A DNA stretch of 64,000 bases from Streptomyces sp. Edi4 (lineage in GTDB: Bacteria > Actinomycetota > Actinomycetes > Streptomycetales > Streptomycetaceae): positions 62,001 to 126,000 of the forward strand of contig NZ_JBEJGY010000002.1 in NCBI RefSeq assembly GCF_040253615.1, given 5' to 3'. The position numbers were made by a program, and so were the translations under genes. The notes under the pieces are model-generated. The model was not told where the DNA came from, made no database searches, and saw only the letters and a list, made by a program, of their open reading frames with translations. This document shows positions 33,552-41,840 of the stretch, in pieces; the stretch's first letter is position 1; each line of letters opens with the position of its first letter.

Positions 33552-34075
33552 CGGCTGGGGGACGGCGCCGCGTGGCTAGGCAGGTGGCCACGTGCGGACC
33601 ACGATCAGCTTCTTGCCGCGGCCAAGATGGTCGGCCGCAGGGCAGGACTGCGAGGCTGGCACGTTGATCCGAGAGTTGGCTGTACTGGTGGTTCGATCGT
33701 TGGATCGGAGGTGGACCGAAACCACTGCCGAGGGTTGGATCCGTATTTTCGCGATCTTGGTCGTCTCCGCTGGTCAGCCCTACTGGGCAAGGCTGTTTGC
33801 GACGCCGACACCTTCTTACACGCGATAGTCGTGGAGGAGGTTAGTTTCACAGAGGAGGGCAGGGCGGCGGCTGGTCGCCTCGGCTGCCCAGCTCTTTTCC
33901 TTCGGTATCCCCGCACCTATCCGAGCCGGATCGCAGACCGATAGCCGACCGTACGAAGAGGTGAGTGCCTTGCGGGCGGCTCGCTTACTCAACTGCCTTG
34001 GGAACTCCTGTGACTGGCCCTGTTCTGCGCGTTACGGTGATCCGGTTCTGTTCGCGACTGCACGGGGGTGGCCCG
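33552..34075. other. intergenic region after the Tad operon
   Basis: These 524 bases have no convincing gene. Two overlapping open frames (33592-33828 and 33627-33944) lack ribosome binding sites and recognisable sequence, and GC bias is weaker than in the neighbouring genes. It may hold the promoter of the two exported-protein genes or decayed coding DNA. Confidence 0.4.
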
Positions 34076-34663
34076 ATGGTGACGGCTCGACAGAAGCATG
34101 GCGCGGCCGCGATCGGCGGCGCCGTGGCGCTCGCTTTCGCGCTCGCTGGATGCGGCGGCAACGGCAAGGACGACAAGGCGTCCTCTGCGCCTCCGGCGGC
34201 CGTGACGACCTCAGCGTCTCCCATGGCGTCGGCTGATCCGAAGGCAGCCGAGAAGAGGGCGGTGCTCACCGCGTTCGATGCGATGTGGGCGGAGCGGACG
34301 AAGGCGTATGCCCAGGCGGATGCCAAGGGCACTCAGCTGGAAAAGTACGCGACGCTGGACGCGCTAGGAAAGATCCGGATCGATCTGGCCCGGATGCGTG
34401 AGGCCGGGACGGTCGTGCGCGGGGGGAGCAAGCAGACAGGCGCCGCAGTGACGGTGCTCGACCTGACGGCCAAGACACCCAAGGCGTCCGTCTCAACATG
34501 TATCGACCTGTCGTCGCGCGAGACGTACGACACCCGCAAAAAGGCAGTGGTGCCCCTGCCGACGAACCAGCCGCGCCGGTACGTGGCGACGGCCGGTCTG
34601 GAGAAGTGGCCGGGAGGGTGGATCGTCACCACCTACACACCGGAGGGAGCCCGCACATGCTGA
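34076..34663 (+). CDS. small exported lipoprotein
   Basis: This 195-residue protein starts at ATG 34076 (GGGGGTGG at 34063-34070). The signal peptide (AIGGAVALAFALAGC) has lipobox LAGC. A Ser/Ala/Pro linker precedes a globular domain with AFDAMWAERTKAYAQADAKG, YATLDALGKIRIDLARM and VSTCIDLSSRETYDT. The helical start and conserved Cys/Asp resemble small secreted actinobacterial domains of unknown function. Its stop lies inside the start of the next gene (ATGCTGA 34657-34663), so the two exported proteins are co-expressed. Confidence 0.8.
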   Translation: MVTARQKHGAAAIGGAVALAFALAGCGGNGKDDKASSAPPAAVTTSASPMASADPKAAEKRAVLTAFDAMWAERTKAYAQADAKGTQLEKYATLDALGKIRIDLARMREAGTVVRGGSKQTGAAVTVLDLTAKTPKASVSTCIDLSSRETYDTRKKAVVPLPTNQPRRYVATAGLEKWPGGWIVTTYTPEGARTC

Positions 34664-35520
34664 GACGGGCGGTGTCGGCCGCAGTGTGCCTGGTAGGTGT
34701 TCTCGCCCCGGCCGCGCACGCCGACGGCACCGGCGGCGGCATCTGTGCCGGCTCGGACATGGACGTCACGGTGTGCGCCTCGGACGACATGGCGGCACCG
34801 GGGTCCGGCGGTTCGGGTGGCATGGACACCACGGCCGGCACCCCGGCAAGCCACGGGGGCGGAGGCACGGCCAAGCCCTGCACCTACACCAAACTCGACC
34901 CCCCGCCCCCGCCGGAGAACCTGGGCTGGGAGGGACACACCGCCAAGGACGGCGCGGTGTACCAGGTTGAGTGCCCGGACACGGGCCGCGTCGGCGTCGT
35001 GTTCGTGGCGAACGGCGCGGCGGGCCCTGCCGCACCGACGATCGACCCCGAGCTGGTGGCGCGCCGCGCGGTCGATTCCATGAAGCTGGTGGGTCCTGAT
35101 GTCGCCAGCCCCCGCGCGGGCGGCCGGTACGTCGTCGGGATGCCGATGTGGATGTGGGTGCAGCAGAGTCCGACAACGTTCGGGCCGAACACCGCGTCGG
35201 CCACGGCGGGCGGTGTCACGGTCACGGCGCGGGCCGAGGTGTCGTCCATCGCGTGGGCCATGGGCGACGGCACCACGATCACCTGCACCGGCCCTGGCAC
35301 CCCATACGATGCCTCCCAAGGCAAGGCCATGTCACCGGACTGCGGGCACCGTTACAAAGGCCCGTCAACCACGCAGAGCGGCGGGAAGTACGCCGGGACG
35401 GCGACGGCCACATGGACCGTGAAATGGCAGGCACCGGCCCTCGGAGACGGTGGTGAATTCACCGAAGTACGTCGGACGCCGTTCACAGTCGACGTGCGCG
35501 AGGTGCAAGTTCTGAACTGA
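34657..35520 (+). CDS. secreted protein, partner of the lipoprotein
   Basis: This 287-residue protein has signal peptide AVSAAVCLVGVLAPAAHA. A short Gly/Ser-rich region with two Cys precedes a beta-rich domain (VYQVECPDTGRVGVVFVANG, VVGMPMWMWVQQSPTTFG) and a C-terminal part (VSSIAWAMGDGTTITCTG, MSPDCGHRYKGPS, ATWTVKWQAP) with a paired Cys. The GDG-x-H-x-Y spacing is PKD-like. There is no catalytic motif. It is translationally coupled to the lipoprotein gene, so a two-part surface complex is plausible. Confidence 0.78.
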   Translation: MLRRAVSAAVCLVGVLAPAAHADGTGGGICAGSDMDVTVCASDDMAAPGSGGSGGMDTTAGTPASHGGGGTAKPCTYTKLDPPPPPENLGWEGHTAKDGAVYQVECPDTGRVGVVFVANGAAGPAAPTIDPELVARRAVDSMKLVGPDVASPRAGGRYVVGMPMWMWVQQSPTTFGPNTASATAGGVTVTARAEVSSIAWAMGDGTTITCTGPGTPYDASQGKAMSPDCGHRYKGPSTTQSGGKYAGTATATWTVKWQAPALGDGGEFTEVRRTPFTVDVREVQVLN

Positions 35521-36165
35521 CACCGGCGCCCGGAGCCCCACCAGGTAAGCGCTGGAGACGCCCCGGCCCAACCCCGGTTGGGCGCCGTCCTTGCTCGACA
35601 GAGGGCTACTCGGTTGTTCGCGCGCCTGCTTGCCCCGATTCCGGCTTCGTCGGGCCGAACGCACTGGCACAACCAGGGAGGCGACTGGGGAGAGCAGCGC
35701 CTTCTGCGGATGCATCGACGGTGACGTTCGCGGTGGAGGAGCGGGGCCCTGGGCCGGGCGGGCGTACAGGGCCCCAAGTGGCGCGGGCCCGTGGGGCGGA
35801 CGCCCGCGTCAGAGGCTCAACCCCGCGGCCGTTCCCAGGACACGGCCGCCGGTATCGGCCCCACCCGCATGGGGCAAACGCACGCGGTGCCGGGTCGGCG
35901 AAGGATGGGTCGCATGGAAAAAGAACTTTCCCGGATGCCAGGCGCTGACGGTCATCGCGGCGGTAGTGGGCCTGAAAGCGGCCGGGGCCGGTGTTCCGTC
36001 ACCGGCATGAGCCAGCCACCCGCCCCGGCCGCTGTCACTCTAACGGCCGCGCGCGGCCCTCGTGCGGGGTGCGTCTTGCCGCGGGGAGTGCGTCAGTCCC
36101 CCGTGCTGTCCCCGGTCCCGGTGGCTTCTTTGAACTCCCGCACGATGCGGGCGATGGGTTGTGGA
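35521..36165. other. gene-free stretch left of the insertion sequence
   Basis: These 645 bases contain no supportable gene; the open frames in all directions lack starts with ribosome binding sites. The stretch may be the remains of a gene disturbed by the insertion sequence that begins at 36166. Confidence 0.4.
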
Positions 36166-37946
36166 CGGTCGCGTAATTCGGCTCTGTCGACGATCTCGTG
36201 ATGTCGGCAAGATCAGGGACTGTGGAGTACGCGACTGCGGAGGAGATCGAGGTTGGCGCGGCCAAATCCCATGCGCTTGAGAAGTTTGACGCGTGTCACA
36301 TGTCCCTCGACCTGGCCTGAACTCCACGTGGTGGATAACGCGGCAGTCACGGCGTCGAGATCGCGGAGCAGGCCGTTGACGAGGGAGTGCAGGGCCGGCA
36401 GGTCGTCGGCGAGGACGCGGGCCATCCAGTCGGGTAGTTGGTCACTTCGCAGGTCGCGCATCATGGTGGCGAAGTCGCGGACGTGCCGTGCAGCGGCGTC
36501 GAGTTCGGGGCAGACGGCCCGGATTTCCTTGAGCTCAGCTGCGTCGCCCTCGGCGAGGTGCCCAGGGTTCGTCATGATCCAGCGGACGACGCGGCGGGGC
36601 TTCGGAGCTGGTCGGTGTTCGGGAGGAGGTGCGGGCGGGTCCTTGGGCAGAGGGCTGTGAGGCTTCTTGAACGGGCGGAAGTAGCGGCGGACGTACTGGA
36701 CATCTCCGGTGAAGCCTCGCTCGCGCAGTTCACGATGAAGTTGGGGAATGTCGTGACAGCCGTCGAGCCACCGTTGGTGCAGGTAGGGCTTGAACGCGTC
36801 CACCAGGGTCGCTCGGTTGGTGGCCTTGACCAGCAGCTCTTCGAGACTCTGTGCACGGGCGAAACGACGCACGGTGGAGTGATCAAGCCGTAGCTCCCGC
36901 CCGATGGCGCGCAGTGATTTACCCTCGGCCAGCTGCTGCTGCACCGCCTCGTACCGCTCCGTGGTGCGGACGACCAGGCGCCGGGGGCGCCCCAGGTAGT
37001 CGAGTGTCCCGTCCTGCGGCACGAACGGCACGGCCTCGGCGGCGGGCGCCTTCGTGACCTGACCCACCGCGGTCGGCTCCGTGGCGACCCGGGGTGTCGC
37101 GAACGCGGCCCGGATGCAGCCGTGGTGGGAGCCGACGGTGCTCTCCAGCGCCTCGGCGAGGTTCCGCCACAAGTGCCACCCGTCCGCGACCTGTTGGGCC
37201 TGCGGGGCGCCGATGCGGGCGCCCTCCGCGTAGGCGCCGGCCCGGTTCCGGCAAATGATCTCTACCTCGGGATGTCTGCGGAGCCAGGCAGCCAGCGGCG
37301 CGGCGTCCCGCCCAGGCAGCACATCGAGTGGCCGCCGGGCCTCCAGGTCGATGAGAAGGGTGGCGTACGAATTGCCCTTGCGTAGCGCGAAGTCGTCGAC
37401 TCCCAACACCCTGACCTGGGGCGAAGGCGGTTCGGGAACGGCACGCAACAGGTGCAGGAGGGCGTCCTTCGCAACCCGGATGCTCAGCGCGGCGGCCAGC
37501 CGTGCCCCGGGACGGCCCGCTAGCGCCAGCGCGATCGAGGTGAGAACCGCCTGCAGCAGCGGGGTGTACCGGGCGTGCGGCCTGGAAAGTCCCGGAACTT
37601 GCTCGGCGAACGTCACTGCCGGACAACGGGAGTTGAGGCACTTGAAGCGGCGCACCGTCAGCTCGATCACGACCGGGGCACCGCCGATGGGAGCATCAGA
37701 GAGACGTCGAAGGTAGCGGCCGTGGACCCGCCAAGACGGCATCCTGCATGCCGAGCATCTCGCCGGCAGGGTCCGACACGACGCACGAAACGTGACCACC
37801 CCAGCCACCCGCTCGACGGACTCGATGGCCACACCTGTCAAATGCGGCAGTAACCGCCCCAAATCCCTTGAATCGCACACCCGGTAGATGCCCAGTTCCA
37901 CCGGATGGCATCACAAGATCGTCGACAGAGCCGAATTACGCGACCG
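36166..37946 (-). mobile_element. ISL3-family insertion sequence
   Basis: A 1781-bp element is bounded by 38-bp inverted repeats with a single mismatch (36166-36203 and 37909-37946), both containing CGCGTAATTCGGCTCTGTCG. Weaker similarity (TGTG) extends a few bases further out on both sides. A single transposase gene fills it. No 8-bp direct repeat is obvious at the outer edges. Loss of the duplication, a rearrangement between copies, or slightly different true ends could explain that. Confidence 0.85.
36213..37901 (-). CDS. ISL3-family transposase
   Basis: This 562-residue DDE transposase starts at ATG 37901, only 8 bases inside the inverted repeat. The N-terminal zinc finger has paired Cys (CRTLPARCSACRMPSWRVHG, about 41-60) and a further C-x5-C (CLNSRCP, near 88). 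The catalytic core begins at VLGVDDFALRKGNSYATLLI (about 164). ICRNRAGAYAEGARIGAPQA and QVADGWHLWRNLAEALE follow. A C-terminal HTH-like segment (KSLRAIGRELRLDHSTVRRF) lies in an extended region. The length is at the long end for the family and the frame is intact, so the element could still be active. Confidence 0.92.
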   Translation of the reverse strand: MELGIYRVCDSRDLGRLLPHLTGVAIESVERVAGVVTFRASCRTLPARCSACRMPSWRVHGRYLRRLSDAPIGGAPVVIELTVRRFKCLNSRCPAVTFAEQVPGLSRPHARYTPLLQAVLTSIALALAGRPGARLAAALSIRVAKDALLHLLRAVPEPPSPQVRVLGVDDFALRKGNSYATLLIDLEARRPLDVLPGRDAAPLAAWLRRHPEVEIICRNRAGAYAEGARIGAPQAQQVADGWHLWRNLAEALESTVGSHHGCIRAAFATPRVATEPTAVGQVTKAPAAEAVPFVPQDGTLDYLGRPRRLVVRTTERYEAVQQQLAEGKSLRAIGRELRLDHSTVRRFARAQSLEELLVKATNRATLVDAFKPYLHQRWLDGCHDIPQLHRELRERGFTGDVQYVRRYFRPFKKPHSPLPKDPPAPPPEHRPAPKPRRVVRWIMTNPGHLAEGDAAELKEIRAVCPELDAAARHVRDFATMMRDLRSDQLPDWMARVLADDLPALHSLVNGLLRDLDAVTAALSTTWSSGQVEGHVTRVKLLKRMGFGRANLDLLRSRVLHSP

Positions 37947-38049
37947 CTCACAGGAGTGGATGACCACGACCATGCGCCACGACTGCGCTGGGGCGGCACG
38001 GTCCCGACTCCGGCTTGAACGCGGCGCCGCCCGGCTGGGGCCGGTGCTG

Positions 38050-38817
38050 TCACGGGTGTTGGGCGCTGGGGTGCCGGGTGAGGGCGTAGCCGATGTCGAA
38101 GGTGTCGGCTGACATGCGGGTGTCGTTGATCTCGAGCACGGTGCCGTCGGGGCCGGTGGTGGTGCGGGTGATACGCAGGAGCGGGACGCCTTTGGGCAGG
38201 TGCAGGCGGTCGCTTTCGGTGGGGGTGGGCATGCGGGCGCTGACGGCTTCTTCCCAGGACAGAGGGGCGTGGCCCATCTGTTCGAGGAGGTCGTAGATGC
38301 CTCCGGGGCCGGTGTCCTTCTGGGCCAGCTGGGTGCCGCGGGCGAGGGAGGCGGGCAGGTAGCTGGTGGCCAGCTGGAGCGGGGTCCCGGTGGTGGCCTC
38401 GCCCATGAGGCGGTCTCGCACCAGAACGTCCTGCTGCTCTTCGCCCTCCGGGAGCCCGAGGAGGGTGGCGATGTCGCGGGGGGCGGGTGCCCAGGTGATG
38501 GCGGGCGGCTCCAGGGCGGTCCAGGACTGGGCAGAGGCGTCGAAGTAGTAGCCGCGTTCGTCGCGGAGGACCTGGCGGCCGCGGGTGAGGCGCCGGCGGG
38601 CGGGCCGGGCGCGGACGACCGTTCCGCGGCGGCGGATCACGTCGACCAGGCCCTCGGCTTCGAGCTGGGCCACAGCTTCGCGGGCGGTCTGCTTGGCGAC
38701 TTTGTGCCGCTGGGCGAGGTCGACGATTTTCGGCAGGGTGCCGCCTGCCGGGTAGGTCCCGTCCTCGATGGCGGCGCGCAGTTCAGCTGCCATCTGCCGG
38801 TAGGCGGGGTTACTCAT
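38050..38817 (-). CDS. GntR/UTRA-family regulator of the adjacent cassette
   Basis: This 255-residue protein starts at ATG 38817 with AGGAGG just upstream. The N-terminal winged helix (AELRAAIEDGTYPAGGTLPK, then KQTAREAVAQLEAEGLVDVI, about 9-62) is followed by a UTRA effector domain (about 95-250: FDASAQSWTALEPPAITWAP, ATSYLPASLARGTQL, VPLLRITRTTTGPDGTVLEI). UTRA domains bind small molecules, so expression should respond to a metabolite. It is divergent from the phosphatase-led operon, with two AGTCCTAG repeats in the 253-base gap; it very likely controls both directions. Confidence 0.85.
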   Translation of the reverse strand: MSNPAYRQMAAELRAAIEDGTYPAGGTLPKIVDLAQRHKVAKQTAREAVAQLEAEGLVDVIRRRGTVVRARPARRRLTRGRQVLRDERGYYFDASAQSWTALEPPAITWAPAPRDIATLLGLPEGEEQQDVLVRDRLMGEATTGTPLQLATSYLPASLARGTQLAQKDTGPGGIYDLLEQMGHAPLSWEEAVSARMPTPTESDRLHLPKGVPLLRITRTTTGPDGTVLEINDTRMSADTFDIGYALTRHPSAQHP

Positions 38818-38860
38818 CCGTACCTCCTGTTTCATGCGGATTCGGACAACCTTCTGCGAC

Positions 38861-38910
38861 AGTCCTAGCCCTATTGACGGCTTGTTCGGCGCTGCCCAAG
38901 ATAGTCCTAG
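38861..38910. promoter_or_regulatory. candidate GntR operator repeats in the divergent gap
   Basis: AGTCCTAG occurs at 38861-38868 and 38903-38910, 42 bases (four helical turns) apart, each within similar longer blocks (AGTCCTAGCCCTATTG, ATAGTCCTAGTTCTAACG). A rightward -35-like TTGACG (38874-38879) lies between them with AAGATA (38898-38903) 18 bases on, so the second repeat overlaps a likely -10. This suggests repression of the cassette by the GntR protein; inferred. Confidence 0.5.
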
Positions 38911-39070
38911 TTCTAACGTACCGTCAGTGTTGCGGTCCATCCCACCGCCGGCCGCTGCCCACGGGCTTGCCGGAAACCCGAAGCCACCACGACACCGAGC
39001 CAGTGGCGTGGCCACGACCGCCCCGCCGCCAGCCCTTCCTGATCCTCACCAGCCTCAACTGGGGTGACGC

Positions 39071-39730
39071 ATGCTCCTCACCGTCGTACGCCACGCTGAG
39101 TCGATCGAGAACGCGACCAAGCACACCAGCTTCTACCAGGACCCCCGGCCGTGGACCAGCCCGGCCGCGCACGCCCTGTCCCGCGACCTCGTGGGGCTGA
39201 CGCCGCGCGGCTACCGCCAGTGCCAGTGGCTGAGCGCCGCGCTCAAGGACCTCGCGGGCCGTGACCCGTACGTGTACTCCTCGCAGTATCGGCGGGCCCT
39301 GGACACCGTGGAGCTGGCGCTGCCCGGGCGGACCGCCGACGTCACCGCCCTGCTCAACGAGCAGCACTACGGCGACGCCACGTACATGACCAAGCGTGAG
39401 CTGTTCGCGACCTGGCCCGCGTGCGAGGTGGACCGCCAGACCCGCAAGCACCTGTGGACGCCCCCGGGCGAGGGCAGCGAGTCCTTGGCGGTCGGCGTAC
39501 TGCGCCGGGCGACGGCGTTCGTCGAAGGCATCGGCGAACGCGCGCCGGCCGTGGTGGCCGTGACCCACCACACGGCGATCCTGGCGCTGCGCAGCATGCT
39601 GGAGCGCAGGCCTGTGACCGAGCTGGTGGAGGAGGCCCAGGTGCGCAAGACACCCAACGCGGGGGTCCTGGTCTACGAGCGGCGCGGCGGGGGCTTCCGC
39701 CAGGTCGACGCCGCCGAACCGGACTGCTGA
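39071..39730 (+). CDS. histidine phosphatase family enzyme
   Basis: This 219-residue protein starts at ATG 39071. The catalytic motif RHAES (residues 7-11, RHA rather than RHG) is near the N-terminus. SSQYRRALDTVELAL (about 77-91) supplies the second Arg and VTHHTAI (about 164) the second His. Enzymes of this branch remove phosphate from small metabolites or proteins. It opens a five-gene same-strand run, so its substrate is probably an intermediate of that pathway. The substrate cannot be told from sequence. Confidence 0.88.
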   Translation: MLLTVVRHAESIENATKHTSFYQDPRPWTSPAAHALSRDLVGLTPRGYRQCQWLSAALKDLAGRDPYVYSSQYRRALDTVELALPGRTADVTALLNEQHYGDATYMTKRELFATWPACEVDRQTRKHLWTPPGEGSESLAVGVLRRATAFVEGIGERAPAVVAVTHHTAILALRSMLERRPVTELVEEAQVRKTPNAGVLVYERRGGGFRQVDAAEPDC

Positions 39731-39744
39731 GAAGGGAGCCCGCG

Positions 39745-40896
39745 ATGAACGACGTTGTCTACTTCAACGGGCCCGTGCAGAACGGCGACTTCACGCTCGC
39801 CGAGCGACCGGGCAAGGCCACGGGCATACGGCTCGCCGAGGCGCTGAACGCGCTGCTCGGCCTGGCGCCGGTGCCGCACTTGTGGAACACCGTCGCCCTC
39901 GCCGGGGACGTGCGCCACCGCTGCGCGGCAGACCGGGACACGGTCGGCAGGCAGCAGCGCGAGGACCGCACGCTTGCAGCGAAGTACGCCCCCGGCCCGC
40001 CCCCGGCGGCTGGCCTGCTCACCGACACCGGCCCGCGGGTGACCGCCCTGGCCCTGACCATGGTCCGGGCCCTGCTTGCCGACGGGACGCTGGCCGTGCA
40101 GGACCTGCAGGTCGGGCTGTGCGCCGGCTGCGGGCACATGGCCGGCACGGGCACGGCGGGCGACTGCCGCGCCTGCGGGCACCGCACCATCCGGGCAGCG
40201 CGCCGGGCGCTGCTGGTCTTCGACCGCACCGCGCACGGCCCGGTGCTCGAACGGGACGACTTCCACGCACCCGGCGCCCGGACCCCGGATCACCTGCTGA
40301 ACATCGCTCGCAACGTCCCCCGGCTGCTGGTGTTGTCCCGGACCCGGGCTCACGGTGTGGATCTGGCACCGCTCGGGTTGGAGGGGATGGTGCTGGACCC
40401 GCGGGCCGGGCTGCACGTCGCGGTGCTCGCCGCCGCCGACGAACTCGGGTCCGTGCGGCCGGTGATGACGGTGACCGAGAACGCCGCGGCCAACGTGGCC
40501 GCCTACGGCGCCCCGTTCCGCCGGCACGGCGCGATGCGACTGCGGTACGCGCTGCACGGAAAAATCCCCTACGAGACGGCGGCGAGCGAGCGGCTGTACG
40601 AGGTGCACCGCGCCCAGGCGGTCCGGGACCTGTTCACCGGCTGGTACCTGCCGCTGTGCGCCGCCCGGGAGCGCTCCGGCGTGAGCGCCGCCCGGATTCC
40701 CGCCCTGCTGAAGTTCTTGCGCCGGGCCTACCTCGCCCGGCCCGCCTCACCCCCGGGTGATCTCCTCACCGACCTGCGGCACCGCGCCGCGGCAGGTGAT
40801 ATGCGCTGGGTGACGGACGCCCCGGTGCTGGCCTGCGCCCTGTCCGACCGAGATAACCCCACCGGGCCCACAGGCCCGACGAGAGGAGCACCCTGA
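39745..40896 (+). CDS. class I tRNA-ligase-like protein with zinc ribbon
   Basis: This protein has 383 residues (ATG 39745, GAAGGGAG upstream). A four-Cys ribbon CAGCGHMAGTGTAGDCRACG lies at about 129-148. VLSRTRAHGVDLAPLGL (about 200-216) resembles the KMSKS loop region of class I synthetases such as MetRS. DPRAGLHVAVLAAADELG and a helical C-terminal part follow. The N-terminal HIGH-like signature is not clearly visible (FNGPVQNGDFTLAER is the nearest), so it may be a degenerate or repurposed synthetase that activates or ligates an amino acid. The family call is moderate; an unrelated fold remains possible. The stop overlaps the kinase gene start. Confidence 0.5.
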   Translation: MNDVVYFNGPVQNGDFTLAERPGKATGIRLAEALNALLGLAPVPHLWNTVALAGDVRHRCAADRDTVGRQQREDRTLAAKYAPGPPPAAGLLTDTGPRVTALALTMVRALLADGTLAVQDLQVGLCAGCGHMAGTGTAGDCRACGHRTIRAARRALLVFDRTAHGPVLERDDFHAPGARTPDHLLNIARNVPRLLVLSRTRAHGVDLAPLGLEGMVLDPRAGLHVAVLAAADELGSVRPVMTVTENAAANVAAYGAPFRRHGAMRLRYALHGKIPYETAASERLYEVHRAQAVRDLFTGWYLPLCAARERSGVSAARIPALLKFLRRAYLARPASPPGDLLTDLRHRAAAGDMRWVTDAPVLACALSDRDNPTGPTGPTRGAP

Positions 40897-41840
40897 TGGA
40901 CGCCACCGACTGGCGACTCGTCAAAAAGAGGACGGCCGATGCCGACGGGGCGGTCTACGTCTCGGTCAACGGCACCCGATACCGGCGCACCGGCGGCGCG
41001 GCGCTGCGGAGCGAAGCAGCGTTCCAGCAGATGGCCGCAGGCTTGGGCTACCCGGTGCCGCAGGTCCTGGAGTGCGGGGAGTCGAGCGACGGCACATTCT
41101 TCGTCGACGAGGAGTCCCTGGGCGAACAGTCGCTGCACGAGCAGGCCCTGGCCTTCCTGGACGGCGGGCGGGAGCTGTCCGACCAGGTGGTCGACCAGCT
41201 CGCCGAGGTCTCCGCCCGGCTGCTGTCCGCCCAGGCCGCCCACCCGGTCGACGGAGGACCCGATGCGCTGCGGCAGTGGGTGGAGCAGGCGGGCTGGACG
41301 CACAACGTCTTCGCCGAAAACCCCGACCTCGATACCCCACGCACCCGCGCGGCTCTCACACGGGCGACGGACGAGGTCTCCGGGATGCCGCTGGTGTGGG
41401 GCCACCTCGACTATGGCCTGCCGAACGTCCTGACCGGCGGAGTCATCGACTGGCAGCACCACGGCGTGACGCCGCTTGGATACGACGTCGCCCTGGCCCT
41501 GGAAGTCATCCCCTTCAAAGGCGGTGCCAAGGGCTACGCCGCCACCTCGGAGCAGCGCGATCGGTACCTGGCGGTGCTGGATTCGGTGGCCCGGTCCGCC
41601 GGCAGCCCGCCCCTCAGCCTGCACCTGGGAGCGTTCCTCCTGGTCAAGAGCCTGTTCTTCCTCGCGTTGATGCGCCCGACCGACCCGGCCCGGGCCGACA
41701 AGCACCAGAAGTGGCAGTACCGGCGCCACCTCCTCCTGAAAGGACTCGAGCAGTATGAGCGCACCGGGAACATCGACACCGCCCGCTTCCCGACCTTCGA
41801 AGGCTTCACCGCTGGGCAGGGCGCTGCCGGCCGTCCGTGA
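40896..41840 (+). CDS. APH-type phosphotransferase
   Basis: This 314-residue protein has the aminoglycoside phosphotransferase/choline kinase fold. The Brenner motif is WGHLDYGLPNVL (about 168-179: catalytic Asp and Mg-binding Asn) and the following Asp is in GGVIDWQHHG (about 181-190). The N-lobe strands (VYVSVNGTRYRRTGG, VPQVLECGESSDGTFFVDEE) are present. Such kinases phosphorylate hydroxyls on antibiotics, sugars or choline-like metabolites. Embedded between a tRNA-ligase-like and a nucleotidyltransferase gene it is more likely biosynthetic than a resistance gene. Its ATG overlaps the previous stop (TGATG). Confidence 0.82.
   Translation: MDATDWRLVKKRTADADGAVYVSVNGTRYRRTGGAALRSEAAFQQMAAGLGYPVPQVLECGESSDGTFFVDEESLGEQSLHEQALAFLDGGRELSDQVVDQLAEVSARLLSAQAAHPVDGGPDALRQWVEQAGWTHNVFAENPDLDTPRTRAALTRATDEVSGMPLVWGHLDYGLPNVLTGGVIDWQHHGVTPLGYDVALALEVIPFKGGAKGYAATSEQRDRYLAVLDSVARSAGSPPLSLHLGAFLLVKSLFFLALMRPTDPARADKHQKWQYRRHLLLKGLEQYERTGNIDTARFPTFEGFTAGQGAAGRP

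Noticed and set aside
33592..33944. Two overlapping short ORFs
   Set aside because: No ribosome binding site, weak codon bias and no recognisable sequence; a decayed gene cannot be excluded.
40896..41840. Aminoglycoside resistance gene
   Set aside because: It has the APH fold motifs but sits in a co-oriented biosynthetic-looking cassette and matches no resistance enzyme I recognise; kept as a generic phosphotransferase.
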